Shown piece by piece: positions 1 to 8,819 of a stretch of 64,000 bases of DNA. The notes under the pieces are model-generated. The model made no database searches, was not told where the DNA came from, and worked only from the letters and a program-made list of their open reading frames with translations. A program made the position numbers and the translations under genes. The stretch is taken from NCBI RefSeq assembly GCF_000473045.1, contig NZ_AXAY01000023.1, forward strand, positions 96,175-160,174, read 5' to 3'. Within the stretch, counting starts at the first letter, position 1. Every line of letters begins with the position of its first letter. The stretch is from Bradyrhizobium sp. WSM3983 (GTDB lineage Bacteria > Pseudomonadota > Alphaproteobacteria > Rhizobiales > Xanthobacteraceae).

Positions 1-236
1 TGTTAAGCCGTGTTTTCGACCGTTTTTTCCAAACGCGCGTTGAATTCCTTGAATAATCAAACTGATTTTGATTCCGCCATTCGAAGTCGGATCCGTCGCG
101 ACCCAAATAGGACCTAACGGGCTGAGTTAATTGGAAACAAAGCTCCGTTAAGACGCAGATCCTTGGACCGTTTGGAAAACGCCGCAACGTCAGGTCCCTG
201 TGGGCTGAGAGTGGTGCGCGGCAAGAGTTTCGTTCT

Positions 237-482
237 TTAGTGTCGAGTTCGGCGATACAACTCAGCCTCAACTAGTTCTTTCCGGCGTGCGAACCAGGTG
301 ATCGCAAACGGCTTGGCTCTGGTATTGCGAGCGGCCCTGTTGCACCTGACGAGTTCGCGTTCTAGGTACGATATCTTGGCGCCTCGTATTTCCTTTCCGG
401 GGGATGCTTCGGTTGTCCGGCTTTGTCGCTCATATGCTGCTTCCTTACTCCCAACTGTGCCTAGGCTGCCTAGCCTGTGCAT
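237..482 (-). CDS. Small basic hypothetical protein downstream of the integrase remnant
   Basis: An 81-residue frame begins 3 bases after the stop of the integrase remnant and runs the same way, so the two could have been one transcript. The product is rich in Arg, Lys and Glu, with no signal peptide, membrane segment or recognised domain. Its composition fits a small DNA-associated protein of a mobile element, but that is only inference. No convincing ribosome site was seen before the ATG. It may be a chance frame in the decaying end of the element. Confidence 0.3.
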   Translation of the reverse strand: MHRLGSLGTVGSKEAAYERQSRTTEASPGKEIRGAKISYLERELVRCNRAARNTRAKPFAITWFARRKELVEAELYRRTRH

Positions 483-485
483 GCA

Positions 486-1855
486 TCAGGCTGCACGCCG
501 AATTCTGTCTTGTTCCTCGCCCAGAGCGCCTAGCTTCACTTGAATCTCGCCGATTACACGACGGCTTGCCCCTCGGCCGAGCCAATCTCGCAAAGCGGCG
601 TCTTCCCTGATCGACTTACCGAGAGCGGAGAATACTGCGCTGCTGATGGCTTGTTGCTGGCTGCGAAGGTGATCCTCAAGTAGTTTGTGGCGAGTAACGT
701 AGCCGGCATTCACGCCTGGAATTGAATGATTCATCAGGAGCTTCGCGTCGAATTCCGAGACTCCAGCAGCTGTTGCAACGGTGCGGAATGTTTGACGAAG
801 ATCGTTACCCCACTTCGAGAGGGTGTCGCGATCCTCCTTTGTTTCAGCAAGGTGCCCTGACTCACTGTCACCGGGAAACACCCATTTCTGCGACTGCAAC
901 GGAAACATTTGCCGGCCGAAGCGGATTGCCCGAATGAGACACAGAATCATTTCGCGGGAGAGGGGGATATCGAAAGCTCGCTTTCTGCCGCCCTTCGGCT
1001 TTTCGATGTGCAGAGTTCGGCGGTGAAAGTCGATGTGACTTGGCTTCACTTGCTGTAACGCGGTAGTTCGAGAACCACAGAGCAGCGTGAGCAGGATGGA
1101 ATTCACGGCGGACCGGATTTTCAAGGACAGCCAACTCTCGGAACCATTCGGTCAAGTCGCTGACGCCCATCCCGGTATCTCGGCGCTTCTCCTCATTCCA
1201 GTCGACGGCGTCCGCTGGATTGTCGCGCGGCAGTAATCTGTTGGTCTTACGGGCATGATTGTAAATTGCGCGCAGCGTTCGCATACAGCCATTCGCGATA
1301 TAAGGACCGTTCTCCTTCGTTATCTCGTCGTGCTTCTTGGCAACGCGAGCAGGATCCATCGCGAGTCCGCCCAATGAAGTATCAAGCCACTCCGCAAAGA
1401 GACGTTCCACGTGGTCGCGATAACCACTTATGGTCTTTTCACTACGACCCTTTCGGAGCAGGTGGGCTTCCAGATATCGCTGCCATGCTTGCCTAAGGGT
1501 AACAGTCGCAATCTCGGTATTCTCCTCGTTCCCAACCTGGCCAGAGCCAAGGTCTCCGTCTTGCTTTGCCGCTTTCGGGCGCTGTCCCCTGCTGATCTGA
1601 GCCAGATATTCCTTCGCGATCGCGCGCGCTGCTCGGGTAGTCAACTCGCGCGTATCCCCGATCGATACTCTGATGGACGATGCTCGCTTGCCTCCCTGCC
1701 GAAGATCGCCTTGGACAGTGAAGGTTCTTTTCCTCTTCCCCACGACGACGAAAGAAGCCCTTCAACTCAGTGTCGCGGGCTAGATACCAGCCCTCCTTCG
1801 GGCTAGCTAGCTGAGCGATGCTCTTGTCGTTCAGAGGAATGCGAATGTCGTTCAT
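486..1855 (-). pseudogene. Tyrosine recombinase (phage-type integrase), broken by two frameshifts
   Basis: Three overlapping reading frames read in order give one integrase of about 450 residues. The first (from 1855) has the N-terminal domain seen in P4-like integrases (MNDIRIPLNDKSIAQLASPK). The frame shifts near 1745 into a stretch with the core-binding domain (TLRQAWQRYLEAHLLRKGRS). It shifts again near 1110 into the catalytic domain, where the Arg (CGSRTTAL), the Lys in a beta-hairpin (KPKGGRK), the box-II region (NDLRQTFR, with Asn where His is usual), the later His (LLMNHS) and the Tyr (GYVT) can be seen. It reads away from the tRNA fragment at 2344-2390, so it belongs to an element lying to the left. 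As it stands it should not make active enzyme. Sequencing error is the alternative for either shift. Confidence 0.85.
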
Positions 1856-1876
1856 TGGGGCGGAGGCCGTGGACTA

Positions 1877-1923
1877 AAACGGTTTTCAAACGGTTTTGGC
1901 GAACCGGGATGTTTGGATGTTTG
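1877..1923. repeat. Two short tandem repeats upstream of the integrase
   Basis: AAACGGTTTT occurs at 1877-1886 and 1888-1897, followed by GATGTTTG twice in tandem at 1908-1915 and 1916-1923. They lie between the integrase start and the tRNA fragment. That is where arm-type integrase or excisionase sites are usually found, so this is a plausible but unproven role. Confidence 0.45.
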
Positions 1924-2034
1924 GGTTCGATGTACCGCGAAGCTATGCGACAAAACCCTATAAAACAAAGGACTTCTGATGGATCGTCGTAGCGCAGAGC
2001 AGATTTAGAAATCGCAGCGAAGCGCTGATTTTGA

Positions 2035-2070
2035 ACTCTTAATCAGCAGGTCTTCTAATCAGCAGGTCTT
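2035..2070 (+). repeat. Second, imperfect copy of the tRNA-Lys att core
   Basis: Bases 2035-2052 match bases 2345-2362 of the tRNA-Lys fragment at 17 of 18 positions (one A/G difference). The last part, CTAATCAGCAGGTCTT, is repeated at 2055-2070. This puts one and a half extra copies of the anticodon-arm core about 310 bases inside the element boundary. They could be a decayed earlier attachment site or accessory recombinase-binding sites. Confidence 0.55.
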
Positions 2071-2343
2071 CGGCTTTTCATCATTTTGAGCAAGTCAGGA
2101 GCTGACCACCGGTTGACCACCGAAACCCCGGGAACAAACCGCGATAAAGGTGGCCAATCATCCGCAAACTTCATTGTTTTTGTTGATCTTTTCGATCGCT
2201 ATTTACGTTCGGGACGCAGGGGTCGCAAGTGCCGGAGACGTGGCCGAAGCAATTTACATTTCGTCTGTAACCTATTGATCTCAATAATGCTGTTGTACGC
2301 GGCTTTTTACAGCTAAGTGACTGAAATGTCTTCTGAAAGATGA

Positions 2344-2390
2344 GACTCTTAATCAGCGGGTCCCAGGTTCGAGCCCTGGTGCGCCCACCA
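2344..2390 (+). other. attR: 3' fragment of a tRNA-Lys(CTT) gene
   Basis: The stretch contains the anticodon loop CTCTTAA (anticodon CTT at 2348-2350), the 3' side of the anticodon stem, a complete T-arm (CCAGG, TTCGAGC, CCTGG) and the acceptor 3' strand ending in CCA. To the left, pairing fails after the second anticodon-stem base pair and no D-arm or 5' acceptor strand is present, so this is not a working tRNA. A 3' tRNA remnant on the + strand with an integrase to its left is the normal right-end scar of an element inserted into the 3' end of a tRNA gene. The intact tRNA-Lys should lie off the left edge. Confidence 0.8.
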
Positions 2391-3391
2391 TCACGAAAGT
2401 CCTTATTTTCCAATCGCTTCGCGCGAAGGCGCTTGAGAGCAGAATGGGTCTCGTGCAACGTTTTTGTCGGACTTCGCACAGTTGGACTGCTGTGCGACTT
2501 TTCCATTGCTTCTGTATCTTCACCCCATTCGATACAGCGCGTGGATCCGATGGTACAGGTCGATTACATGCTCGTCGTAGAATAGGATATTGGGGCGAGC
2601 GAAACGGACAATCTATTCTTCCCGTCGCCCCAAGGTAGCGCTTGCTGCAGAGCCAGGACCGGATTGTCTGGATCGGGGCTCGATTGGTTCGGAGGGTCCG
2701 TCGCGCGAATCCGCTGCGGCGGCTGCCTATGTGGTGATCCTTGCTCTCCGCTACGGCGATGCTGCGCGCTTCATCGAAACCATCGAACGTTTTCGATCGT
2801 AGCACGAACGGAAGCGACGACGATGATATCGCGGCATGGGGTTGATGCTATTGGTTGGACCGGTAAGCTTGCGGAGCTTCCAGAGATCATTGCTAGCGAT
2901 GCACAACGATGCGGCCCCGGTTGGCCCCTTGTTGATTGCCGTGTCGGCGTTGCCATCAGCCAGGATCTTTTCGCGCCGCCACGGCAGGCGGCAAGAAAGA
3001 AGGCGACGCTCCGGACCACATGCTCATCGATCTCAGTGTCCAGCACCTTGAGGTCGACCTCGAACGTGCGCGGGGCAGCATCGGCACGGCGGCGGGGTCG
3101 AGAAAGAGACGAGCTGTCCTCGGCAGGCGCTCCGGGGCAAAAGCCGGCCACGAGCGAAGCTCGCCTGGTTGCGTTAACTCGCTCAACAGCCGAATCCCGA
3201 GGCTTGCGCTGAGGTCGCGCGCCATGCGGCTGACCGTGCTCGCCAGATCGGGAAAGCGGCGTTCGTGCTAATGATTCCGTGGGAGTTGAGCCGCCGCAAT
3301 CCAATCATCGATCTGCGTATGGTTGCGAGCCGCCAGTTCGGTGCCTGCTTTCTGGTCATGGCCACTGAAGCGGAAGCGACGACATTGACCG
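2391..3391. other. Intergenic stretch with no supported gene
   Basis: Between the att site and the doxDA-like gene there are only short overlapping frames on both strands, none with a recognisable domain, signal peptide or good ribosome site. Frames starting over the tRNA fragment give the familiar antisense-tRNA artefact proteins. It may be decayed coding DNA, but I could not tell which gene. Confidence 0.5.
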
Positions 3392-4498
3392 CTATCTTCC
3401 GGCCAGGGTCGCCGAGAAGCTTCGGCCGTCGACATCCGTGAGCCGAAGCGATCTTGCGCGACCATCGGCGCCTGCGACGGGCACGGGCAGCGTCACGGTT
3501 GCTGCCGCCCCCATCGGCGCCCGGATTCCGAACGGACCAGGTGCGAACTTGTTGTAGGCGTAATCGTTGGTGAAAGCGGTCTTTGGCAAGGCCGAAAGGG
3601 CGGCGGCGTCGTAGTGCGCGATGGGATCATTGCTCGCGTCGAGCAGATCGGCGGCGACGACATGGACCGGCGCCTCCGGCGTGCCGGCATCGAGATAGAC
3701 GTGAAAGCGAACGGAGCCGTCAGGCAGCAACCGGGCATCGTTTAGGGTGAGATGATGTTTCGTCGGGCTGACCGGCCCGCCGTGGAACGGCGTCACCACC
3801 GAGCCGCGATAGTAGCTGTAGGTACCAATGTCGAACACCAGGACAAAGCCGAGCACCGTGAGTGCGAGATTGCGGAACGCGGCCTCCTTGACCGGCAGCG
3901 GCAGGCTTCCCGCCGCCCAGCGAATCCAGCGCTTTCCTGCGAGCGCAGGATTGCGCCCGAGCATGACGTTGTCGATGCTGTAAGCGCCGCTGCCGCCCAG
4001 CAGCAGCGTTGCGCCCATCGCGAGATTGCAGGCGGCCATGGTCCATTCGTCGATGCAGGTCGCACCCTGCCAGCCGAACATCGCCATCAGCAGCACCGAA
4101 AACCCGATCGACACCAGAGCGGCCGCGCGGGTCAGAAGCCCGGCCATCAGCATCGCGCCGACAATGAGTTCGGCGGCGCTGAACAGGATCACGCCGGCAT
4201 AGAGCAGCCAGAAGTGATGCAGCATGAAGCTGATCAAATGATCGGTTCCGAACAGCGCGCCGGGCAATGCCGTCTGGAATTTGTTCGCCATCCAGGTGGG
4301 CGCGTCAGGGTTGAGCTTCGAGGGCGCGTAGATGAAGCGCCGGGATCCGCCGCCCCAGTAGATGAAGCCCTGGATGATGCGAACCGACAGCATGGCAAGC
4401 GCCGCGGTTCGCCATGAACGCTGCGCTGCCGTTAGGGCTGCGGCCTCGTCGGCCGCGCGAGGGATGTTGGACGAAGATGTGAAGGACAGAATGGTCAT
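3392..4498 (-). CDS. DoxD/DoxA-type thiosulfate:quinone oxidoreductase
   Basis: This is a 368-residue membrane protein. The N-terminal half has the DoxD/DoxX pattern: a conserved amphipathic entry (RIIQGFIYWGGGSRRF) and four hydrophobic helices. The C-terminal half (from about residue 205) starts with one further hydrophobic segment and continues as a periplasmic beta-rich region like DoxA. In Acidianus, DoxD and DoxA are separate subunits that oxidise thiosulfate to tetrathionate and reduce quinone; fused forms are common in bacteria. The start is the ATG at 4498, preceded by AAGGAGG at ideal spacing, and not the upstream in-frame ATG at 4519. The gene follows the substrate-binding protein gene by 21 bases and closes a three-gene set. 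Substrate is inferred from the family. Confidence 0.8.
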   Translation of the reverse strand: MTILSFTSSSNIPRAADEAAALTAAQRSWRTAALAMLSVRIIQGFIYWGGGSRRFIYAPSKLNPDAPTWMANKFQTALPGALFGTDHLISFMLHHFWLLYAGVILFSAAELIVGAMLMAGLLTRAAALVSIGFSVLLMAMFGWQGATCIDEWTMAACNLAMGATLLLGGSGAYSIDNVMLGRNPALAGKRWIRWAAGSLPLPVKEAAFRNLALTVLGFVLVFDIGTYSYYRGSVVTPFHGGPVSPTKHHLTLNDARLLPDGSVRFHVYLDAGTPEAPVHVVAADLLDASNDPIAHYDAAALSALPKTAFTNDYAYNKFAPGPFGIRAPMGAAATVTLPVPVAGADGRARSLRLTDVDGRSFSATLAGR

Positions 4499-4519
4499 GA
4501 GTGCACCCTCCTTGATCAA

Positions 4520-5497
4520 TCAGCCGGCTGATGCGGCGCTCGTGAGCGGCTTGAAACCGTAGCGCCCGAAGATCGAAAGCGCCGCGGGCGAGCGGACGAA
4601 CGAGAGCCAGAGCCGCGCCGCATCCGGATGCGGCGCGCTCCGCACTTCTGCGCCGGCATAGATCGCCGTTGTGTTCTGCGCCGACTGGATGTCGACATGG
4701 CTGATCGGATGGCCCACCTGCTCCTGGAAGGTCGCTTCCGATTGCCAGGTCACGCCCGCCTGCGCACGTCCCTGCATCAGGAAGAGCGGCGTTTGCCGAT
4801 GATGGATCTGGGTCAGAACCGTGCGGCCATCGGCGACCTTGGTCTTGTAGACGGTCGTGGCGAGGGCTTTGCCGCCGGCTTTCTTCAACGAGGCCTCGAT
4901 CTGGCGGGCGACCCCTTCGAAAGCCGGATTGGGCATCGCGACGTGCAGGTCCGGACGGGCCAGATCGGACAGACCCTGGACGTGGCCCGGATTGCCGGCA
5001 GGCACCATGATCGTCAGCGTATTGGTTACGTAGGGAACGGCCGGTCCGGTCAGCACGCCCTGGTCGATCAGGCCGTCAACCTTCTTTAGTCCGGCAAGAT
5101 AGACATCCGGTTTTGCCGTCCACGTCATGTTGCCCGAGGTGACGGTGCCATCGGCCGCAATCTGCTTCTCGAGCAGGCCTGGCGGAAGCGTCTCCCAGTA
5201 GACTCTGCCCTTGAGCTCGGGATGCTGCTGCTCGAACGCGGCGACCAGCGGGGCCATCGCGAAGAAGTAGTTGCCGCCGACATAGAGCACGAGCTTCGGG
5301 TCGGAGACGTCGCCATGGAAATCCGCGAGGTCGTCGATCTGGGGAACCGTGAACGAAAGGCCGCGCGGCGCGGCGTCGTTGTTCGCCCCGTGTTGCCAGG
5401 GCGGAAAGATCGTGTCCCGGTTCGGCTCTGCGGCATGCGCGACGAGCGGCAGAAGCAGGGCAGTGGCGAGTGCGGCGATTAAGGTTGGCCTGCGCAT
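4520..5497 (-). CDS. Periplasmic substrate-binding protein (ModA/extracellular solute-binding type)
   Basis: The 325-residue protein has a Sec signal peptide (MRRPTLIAALATALLLPLVAHA) and a type II periplasmic-binding-protein fold. Motifs such as VLYVGGNYFFAMAPLVAAFE and TIMVPAGNPGHVQGLSDLAR resemble the molybdate-binding family. No ABC permease or ATPase sits beside it, so it is either an orphan binding protein or serves its neighbours, for example by delivering an oxyanion or sulfur compound to the DoxDA-like enzyme. It lies 9 bases after the Tat/DsrE-like gene and 21 before doxDA, so co-transcription is likely. A GAGG ribosome site precedes the ATG. The ligand is unknown. Confidence 0.75.
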   Translation of the reverse strand: MRRPTLIAALATALLLPLVAHAAEPNRDTIFPPWQHGANNDAAPRGLSFTVPQIDDLADFHGDVSDPKLVLYVGGNYFFAMAPLVAAFEQQHPELKGRVYWETLPPGLLEKQIAADGTVTSGNMTWTAKPDVYLAGLKKVDGLIDQGVLTGPAVPYVTNTLTIMVPAGNPGHVQGLSDLARPDLHVAMPNPAFEGVARQIEASLKKAGGKALATTVYKTKVADGRTVLTQIHHRQTPLFLMQGRAQAGVTWQSEATFQEQVGHPISHVDIQSAQNTTAIYAGAEVRSAPHPDAARLWLSFVRSPAALSIFGRYGFKPLTSAASAG

Positions 5498-5506
5498 GAT
5501 CTCGCC

Positions 5507-6289
5507 TCACGCTGCGTAGTGAAAGCCGGCCTGCTGCAACTCCGGAATGGTGGCAACCATCCCGGGGGTCAGCACGATGCCGTCGATGAGATGGTTGGTC
5601 AGCTCGGCGCTCATCGCTTCGTGCGAGGCATGATCGGGGTTCTTGCCGATAGCGATGAGCTTCGCGGACAATTCCCAGATCGCATTGTGACACGCCAGGA
5701 AGACGACGCCGCGCTCCTGCAGGGCGGGGATGGTGTCGCCGCTCGGCCCGAACACGCTGTTGGGGTCCTCGTTCTGCGCGAAGGTCGTCGGCGCCGGTCT
5801 GGACATCGCAAGTGTGTTGGTCTTGAAGCCGCCGCCGGCCAATGCCGCGAGTTCGTATTTCTCCCACATCGCCTGGTCGAACAGAGCCAGATGCGCGGTA
5901 CCATGCGTAGCGGAGACCGCCAGAAAATCCTTGTGTCCGAAGGAAAAGATCTGCGCGTTGATCGAGTTGCGCATCAAGTTCAGCCAGGGCCCCGCGACAT
6001 TGGTGTTGTCCCACACCTGCTTGTGCGTGCCGCGGTAGGCTATGACCTCCTGGAGCGCTTCATTGTCCCACAAATCGGGATGCTGGAGAATCATGGGAGT
6101 TGTCCTGAAATCGCGCCGGCGTGGTGCGCGGCGCAGCCGGCCTGTCAAACTGGCGAGCTCTTTGGCCCCTGGCGGGATGATTTGTGCGGTCGTGGCGGCA
6201 TGTGTGGGACCGGCTGCGAGTGCAGCGGTTCCCACCGCCAACGCGCCTAGGCTGACAAGGGCAGTGCGCCGCGAGCTATCGATCGTCAT
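5507..6289 (-). CDS. Tat-exported DsrE-like protein
   Basis: The 260-residue protein starts with a twin-arginine signal (SRRTALVSLGALAVGTAALA) ending near residue 30. The mature part resembles the DsrE/DsrF-like fold, with one conserved-looking Cys in VVFLACHNAIWEL. Databases often call this family 'transcriptional initiation protein Tat', which seems to be a naming accident. The start is the ATG at 6289, preceded by GAGGAG; the upstream 35 in-frame codons look non-coding. It is the first gene of the set with the binding protein and doxDA. DsrE-type proteins carry sulfur on a Cys, so a role in periplasmic thiosulfate or polysulfide handling is reasonable but inferred. Confidence 0.72.
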   Translation of the reverse strand: MTIDSSRRTALVSLGALAVGTAALAAGPTHAATTAQIIPPGAKELASLTGRLRRAPRRRDFRTTPMILQHPDLWDNEALQEVIAYRGTHKQVWDNTNVAGPWLNLMRNSINAQIFSFGHKDFLAVSATHGTAHLALFDQAMWEKYELAALAGGGFKTNTLAMSRPAPTTFAQNEDPNSVFGPSGDTIPALQERGVVFLACHNAIWELSAKLIAIGKNPDHASHEAMSAELTNHLIDGIVLTPGMVATIPELQQAGFHYAA

Positions 6290-6579
6290 TCGTGTCTCCT
6301 CAACTTGCGTGTTGGCGAACCCATCGAACGTCCTGCCGACGGGCCCGTCTTCCTGCTTGTGAAGTAGGAGCATCACATCTGCGCACCAACGCAATTTTCA
6401 GATCGATCCGATCACGAGAACTGATAAATGCAATGCGATTAAGCGGCCACGGCGATTCCTTGCGCTATCCGACCAACGAAGGCGACAGCCCCCTGCAAGA
6501 TTGCTCAACTGAATTCGTATGGATTGAAGGGCATAAAAGCGAAGGGAACAAATTGATGTTCAGTTGGCAAAACAGGCAA

Positions 6580-7392
6580 TCAACCCGTGCGCTGCGTCTC
6601 CGTCGGTCGAAGCGTCAGTTGCGCCGCCGCGGAGAAGACCTGCGCGCGCATGAGAACGACGGCGACAAGGCCTGTAATGCCGGAAGCGGCCAGGATCATC
6701 GCCACGACAATGAACTGATAGATGGCAGCGTAAACCGGATTGGCACCCGAGACCACCATGCCCGCCATGACGCCCGGAATCCATACGAGTCCGAGGGATT
6801 TCATCATATCGAGCCGGGGGAGAAGGCTTGCATAAACGCCACTCTGAAGATAGGTCGCGACGGTTATGGAAGGCTCGGCGCCCAACGAAAGGCCTGCCTC
6901 GATCTGGCCGACATGGGCGAGGATCTCCGCGCGGAAGCGCTCGATAGCCTGCGCACATGCGTTCATCGCGTTGGCAATGATCATGCTGCCGACGGGCACG
7001 AGAATTGAAATGTCTGGCTGAAGACTGCGGGTCACAAGCATCACCGCGATGATGGTACCCGCGCCCCCGCCAATCGACCAGAAACAGAGCGGAAGCGCGC
7101 CACTCATTCCCTTCAGACGTCGGGCAGCAGTGAACGCAGCGGCGATCGTCATCATGAGCAGAATGAGAGAGCCAATCGGGAGGCTGCCACTCAGCAGGAG
7201 GGCCAGCACCGCGCCGACCAGAACCATCTGCACGAGGCCGCGCACCATCGACACGGCCGCCTCACGCTCCACATGCACGGATTGCCAGCCGCATAGCGCC
7301 ACGACGGCCGCACACAGCGCGATTGCCCCCACGGCCTGCGCCAGGCCCATCAAGACGTCGTTGCCGATGCTGTTCTGAAGCTCAGCCAACAC
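6580..7392 (-). CDS. fetB: FetB-type ABC transporter permease (UPF0014)
   Basis: The 270-residue protein has about seven hydrophobic helices and the UPF0014/FetB pattern, including IERFRAEILAHVGQIEAGLSLG and LVWIPGVMAGMVVSGANP. In E. coli, FetAB is linked to iron homeostasis and resistance to peroxide under iron load. I chose the GTG at 7392, which has GAGGT just upstream and overlaps the end of the ATPase gene, giving translational coupling. A longer in-frame extension exists to 7494 but is antisense-free filler inside the ATPase gene. The last residues are rich in Thr and Arg. Confidence 0.85.
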   Translation of the reverse strand: MLAELQNSIGNDVLMGLAQAVGAIALCAAVVALCGWQSVHVEREAAVSMVRGLVQMVLVGAVLALLLSGSLPIGSLILLMMTIAAAFTAARRLKGMSGALPLCFWSIGGGAGTIIAVMLVTRSLQPDISILVPVGSMIIANAMNACAQAIERFRAEILAHVGQIEAGLSLGAEPSITVATYLQSGVYASLLPRLDMMKSLGLVWIPGVMAGMVVSGANPVYAAIYQFIVVAMILAASGITGLVAVVLMRAQVFSAAAQLTLRPTETQRTG

Positions 7393-8086
7393 GCAGCACC
7401 TCACTGGTAGGACCGATTGTGACCGAGCGTCCCGCTTCCATGACCATCGTCTTGTCCGCAAGCCGGATTGCCTGGGCGCGGTTGTGAGTGACAATGACGC
7501 ATGTCATTTGCCGCTCCCTGACAATGGTGAGGATGAGATCTTCAATGCCTCGCACCGAGGTCTCGTCCAGTGCAGAGGTCGGCTCGTCCAGCAGCAGCAC
7601 CTCGGGCTCGTTCGCGAGCGTTCGCGCCAGAGCTACGCGCTGCGCTTCACCGCCGGAGAGATTGCTGACGTCGCGGGCGGCGAATCCGGGCAAACCGACC
7701 CGCTCCAGGAGGCTGTCAACTTGGGCGCACGAGAGGATCTCGCCGCGTTGGCGCGGTCCGAACGCAATGTTGGCGGCGACCGTGCCCGGAAATAGATACG
7801 CGGTCTGCATCGACATGCCGATCCGGCGCCGCAATTCCCGCGGGGCAATGGAACGAAAATCCCGCGAATTGAGGAGAACGGTACCGGACGTCGGCTCATC
7901 CAGGCGATTGAGCAGGCGAAGAAATGACGACTTTCCGGCTCCGCTCGGCCCGACGATTGCTAGAATCTCGCCGGCCGAGACTTGCATGGAGACGTCGCTT
8001 ACGAGAACACGCTCACCTGCTCGTCGCGACAGATGTCTGGTTTCAAGTGCGGCGGCTGCGTCAGGCGACCCGATCTCGGTTGGCAT
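7382..8086 (-). CDS. fetA: FetA-type ABC transporter ATPase
   Basis: This is a 234-residue ATP-binding cassette protein. It has Walker A (GPSGAGKSS, residues 46-54), a Q-loop region (SMQTAYLFPGTV), the ABC signature (LSGGEAQR), Walker B (VLLLDEPTSALDE) and the switch His (VIVTHN). It precedes and overlaps the FetB-type permease gene, so together they should form an inner-membrane transporter. A Fur-box-like palindrome lies about 240 bases upstream, at 8327-8337, in keeping with metal control. Iron as the substrate is inferred from the E. coli pair. Confidence 0.87.
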   Translation of the reverse strand: MPTEIGSPDAAAALETRHLSRRAGERVLVSDVSMQVSAGEILAIVGPSGAGKSSFLRLLNRLDEPTSGTVLLNSRDFRSIAPRELRRRIGMSMQTAYLFPGTVAANIAFGPRQRGEILSCAQVDSLLERVGLPGFAARDVSNLSGGEAQRVALARTLANEPEVLLLDEPTSALDETSVRGIEDLILTIVRERQMTCVIVTHNRAQAIRLADKTMVMEAGRSVTIGPTSEVLRVG

Positions 8087-8326
8087 GGGAGAAGTCTCGG
8101 CTCATACCGCGGGGCATGAAATAGCGCGCCTTCCGATGGCCAGCCTGGTAGCAGGGCCAAACCGTCGTCCGGCTAACCCGATTTGGTCCGTTCGCGACTG
8201 CCTCGTTCGGAACGTCAACTCACTCACCGTCAACGCGCACGCGTCAATGACTGTCTTTGCCTTCCCAATCCGCATCGTCGACCCGCCTAGCATCGCCGCC
8301 ATCACCGCAGTCCATCGCTCAATGAT

Positions 8327-8337
8327 ATGATAATCAT
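8327..8337. promoter_or_regulatory. Fur/Mur-like palindrome upstream of fetAB
   Basis: ATGATAATCAT is a perfect palindrome around the A at 8332 and equals the core of the classical Fur box. Extended to 19 positions it matches GATAATGATAATCATTATC at about 12. It sits in AT-rich sequence between the YodC-like gene and fetA. The distance to fetA (about 240 bases) is long for an operator, so an upstream transcription start would be required. Confidence 0.4.
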
Positions 8338-8386
8338 AACTCACACTTGATGGCGAGGTGGACGAAGCGATCCAGCGACAGCTCAA

Positions 8387-8668
8387 TCAGAGCTTTTGCA
8401 GCACGACGGTCGGAAAGCTTGCATCATCGGTTTGGCCGGTATCGTCCGTCCAAACGCATTCGACCTGGTTGCCCTTGACCGCGGAGACCGTCATCGCGGG
8501 CCCTCCAGACCGCAGCCTGACGAGATCGCCACGCTCAAATTGAGGAGCAAGGGAGCTTGCGGCGGAATGCTGGGATGGAGGCGCCGGGGAAGCGAGAGCT
8601 GGACACGACGCGCCGGTTGCAAGGAGCAGCGTCGTCACAACGACGCATCGGTTGATTCGCAGATACAT
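8387..8668 (-). CDS. YodC-like (DUF2158) protein with a signal peptide
   Basis: The 93-residue protein ends in a typical DUF2158 domain (GDLVRLRSGGPAMTVSAVKG, then the VECVWTDD strand). Members of this family are usually short cytoplasmic proteins of about 60 residues. Here a basic start, a hydrophobic segment and an Ala-Ser-rich linker precede the domain, which suggests export. The ATG at 8668 has GGAG eight bases upstream; a GTG nine bases earlier is possible. Function unknown. It is separated from the fetAB genes by about 300 bases and from the RND gene by about 150. Confidence 0.7.
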   Translation of the reverse strand: MYLRINRCVVVTTLLLATGASCPALASPAPPSQHSAASSLAPQFERGDLVRLRSGGPAMTVSAVKGNQVECVWTDDTGQTDDASFPTVVLQKL

Positions 8669-8819
8669 GTCACACACTCCATCGTCATAAGTCTGAGATA
8701 GGCTTCCGCTTCGCCGATCCGGCTAAATTCGATAACGGGAAGAGAGCTTTCGCGGGCCAATCGGGATCGTGGGCGAGAGGGGAGGCAAGCCTGTTTCCGG
8801 GCTCAAGACCCGCGCTCGC

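Noticed and set aside
2344..2390. A functional tRNA-Lys gene
   Set aside because: Only the 3' half is present; there is no D-arm or 5' acceptor strand, and the anticodon stem pairs at just two positions.
2171..2805. Minus-strand frames across the tRNA-Lys fragment
   Set aside because: Their residues (GGRTRARTWDPLIKS, GAPGLEPGTR) are the well-known false translations of antisense tRNA genes.
2771..3465. Possible decayed gene between the att site and the doxDA-like gene
   Set aside because: Pieces in several frames look weakly coding, but none could be tied to a protein family.
8102..8386. Possible small gene before fetA
   Set aside because: The frame carries no domain or signal peptide and no convincing ribosome site; it more likely holds the fetAB leader region.
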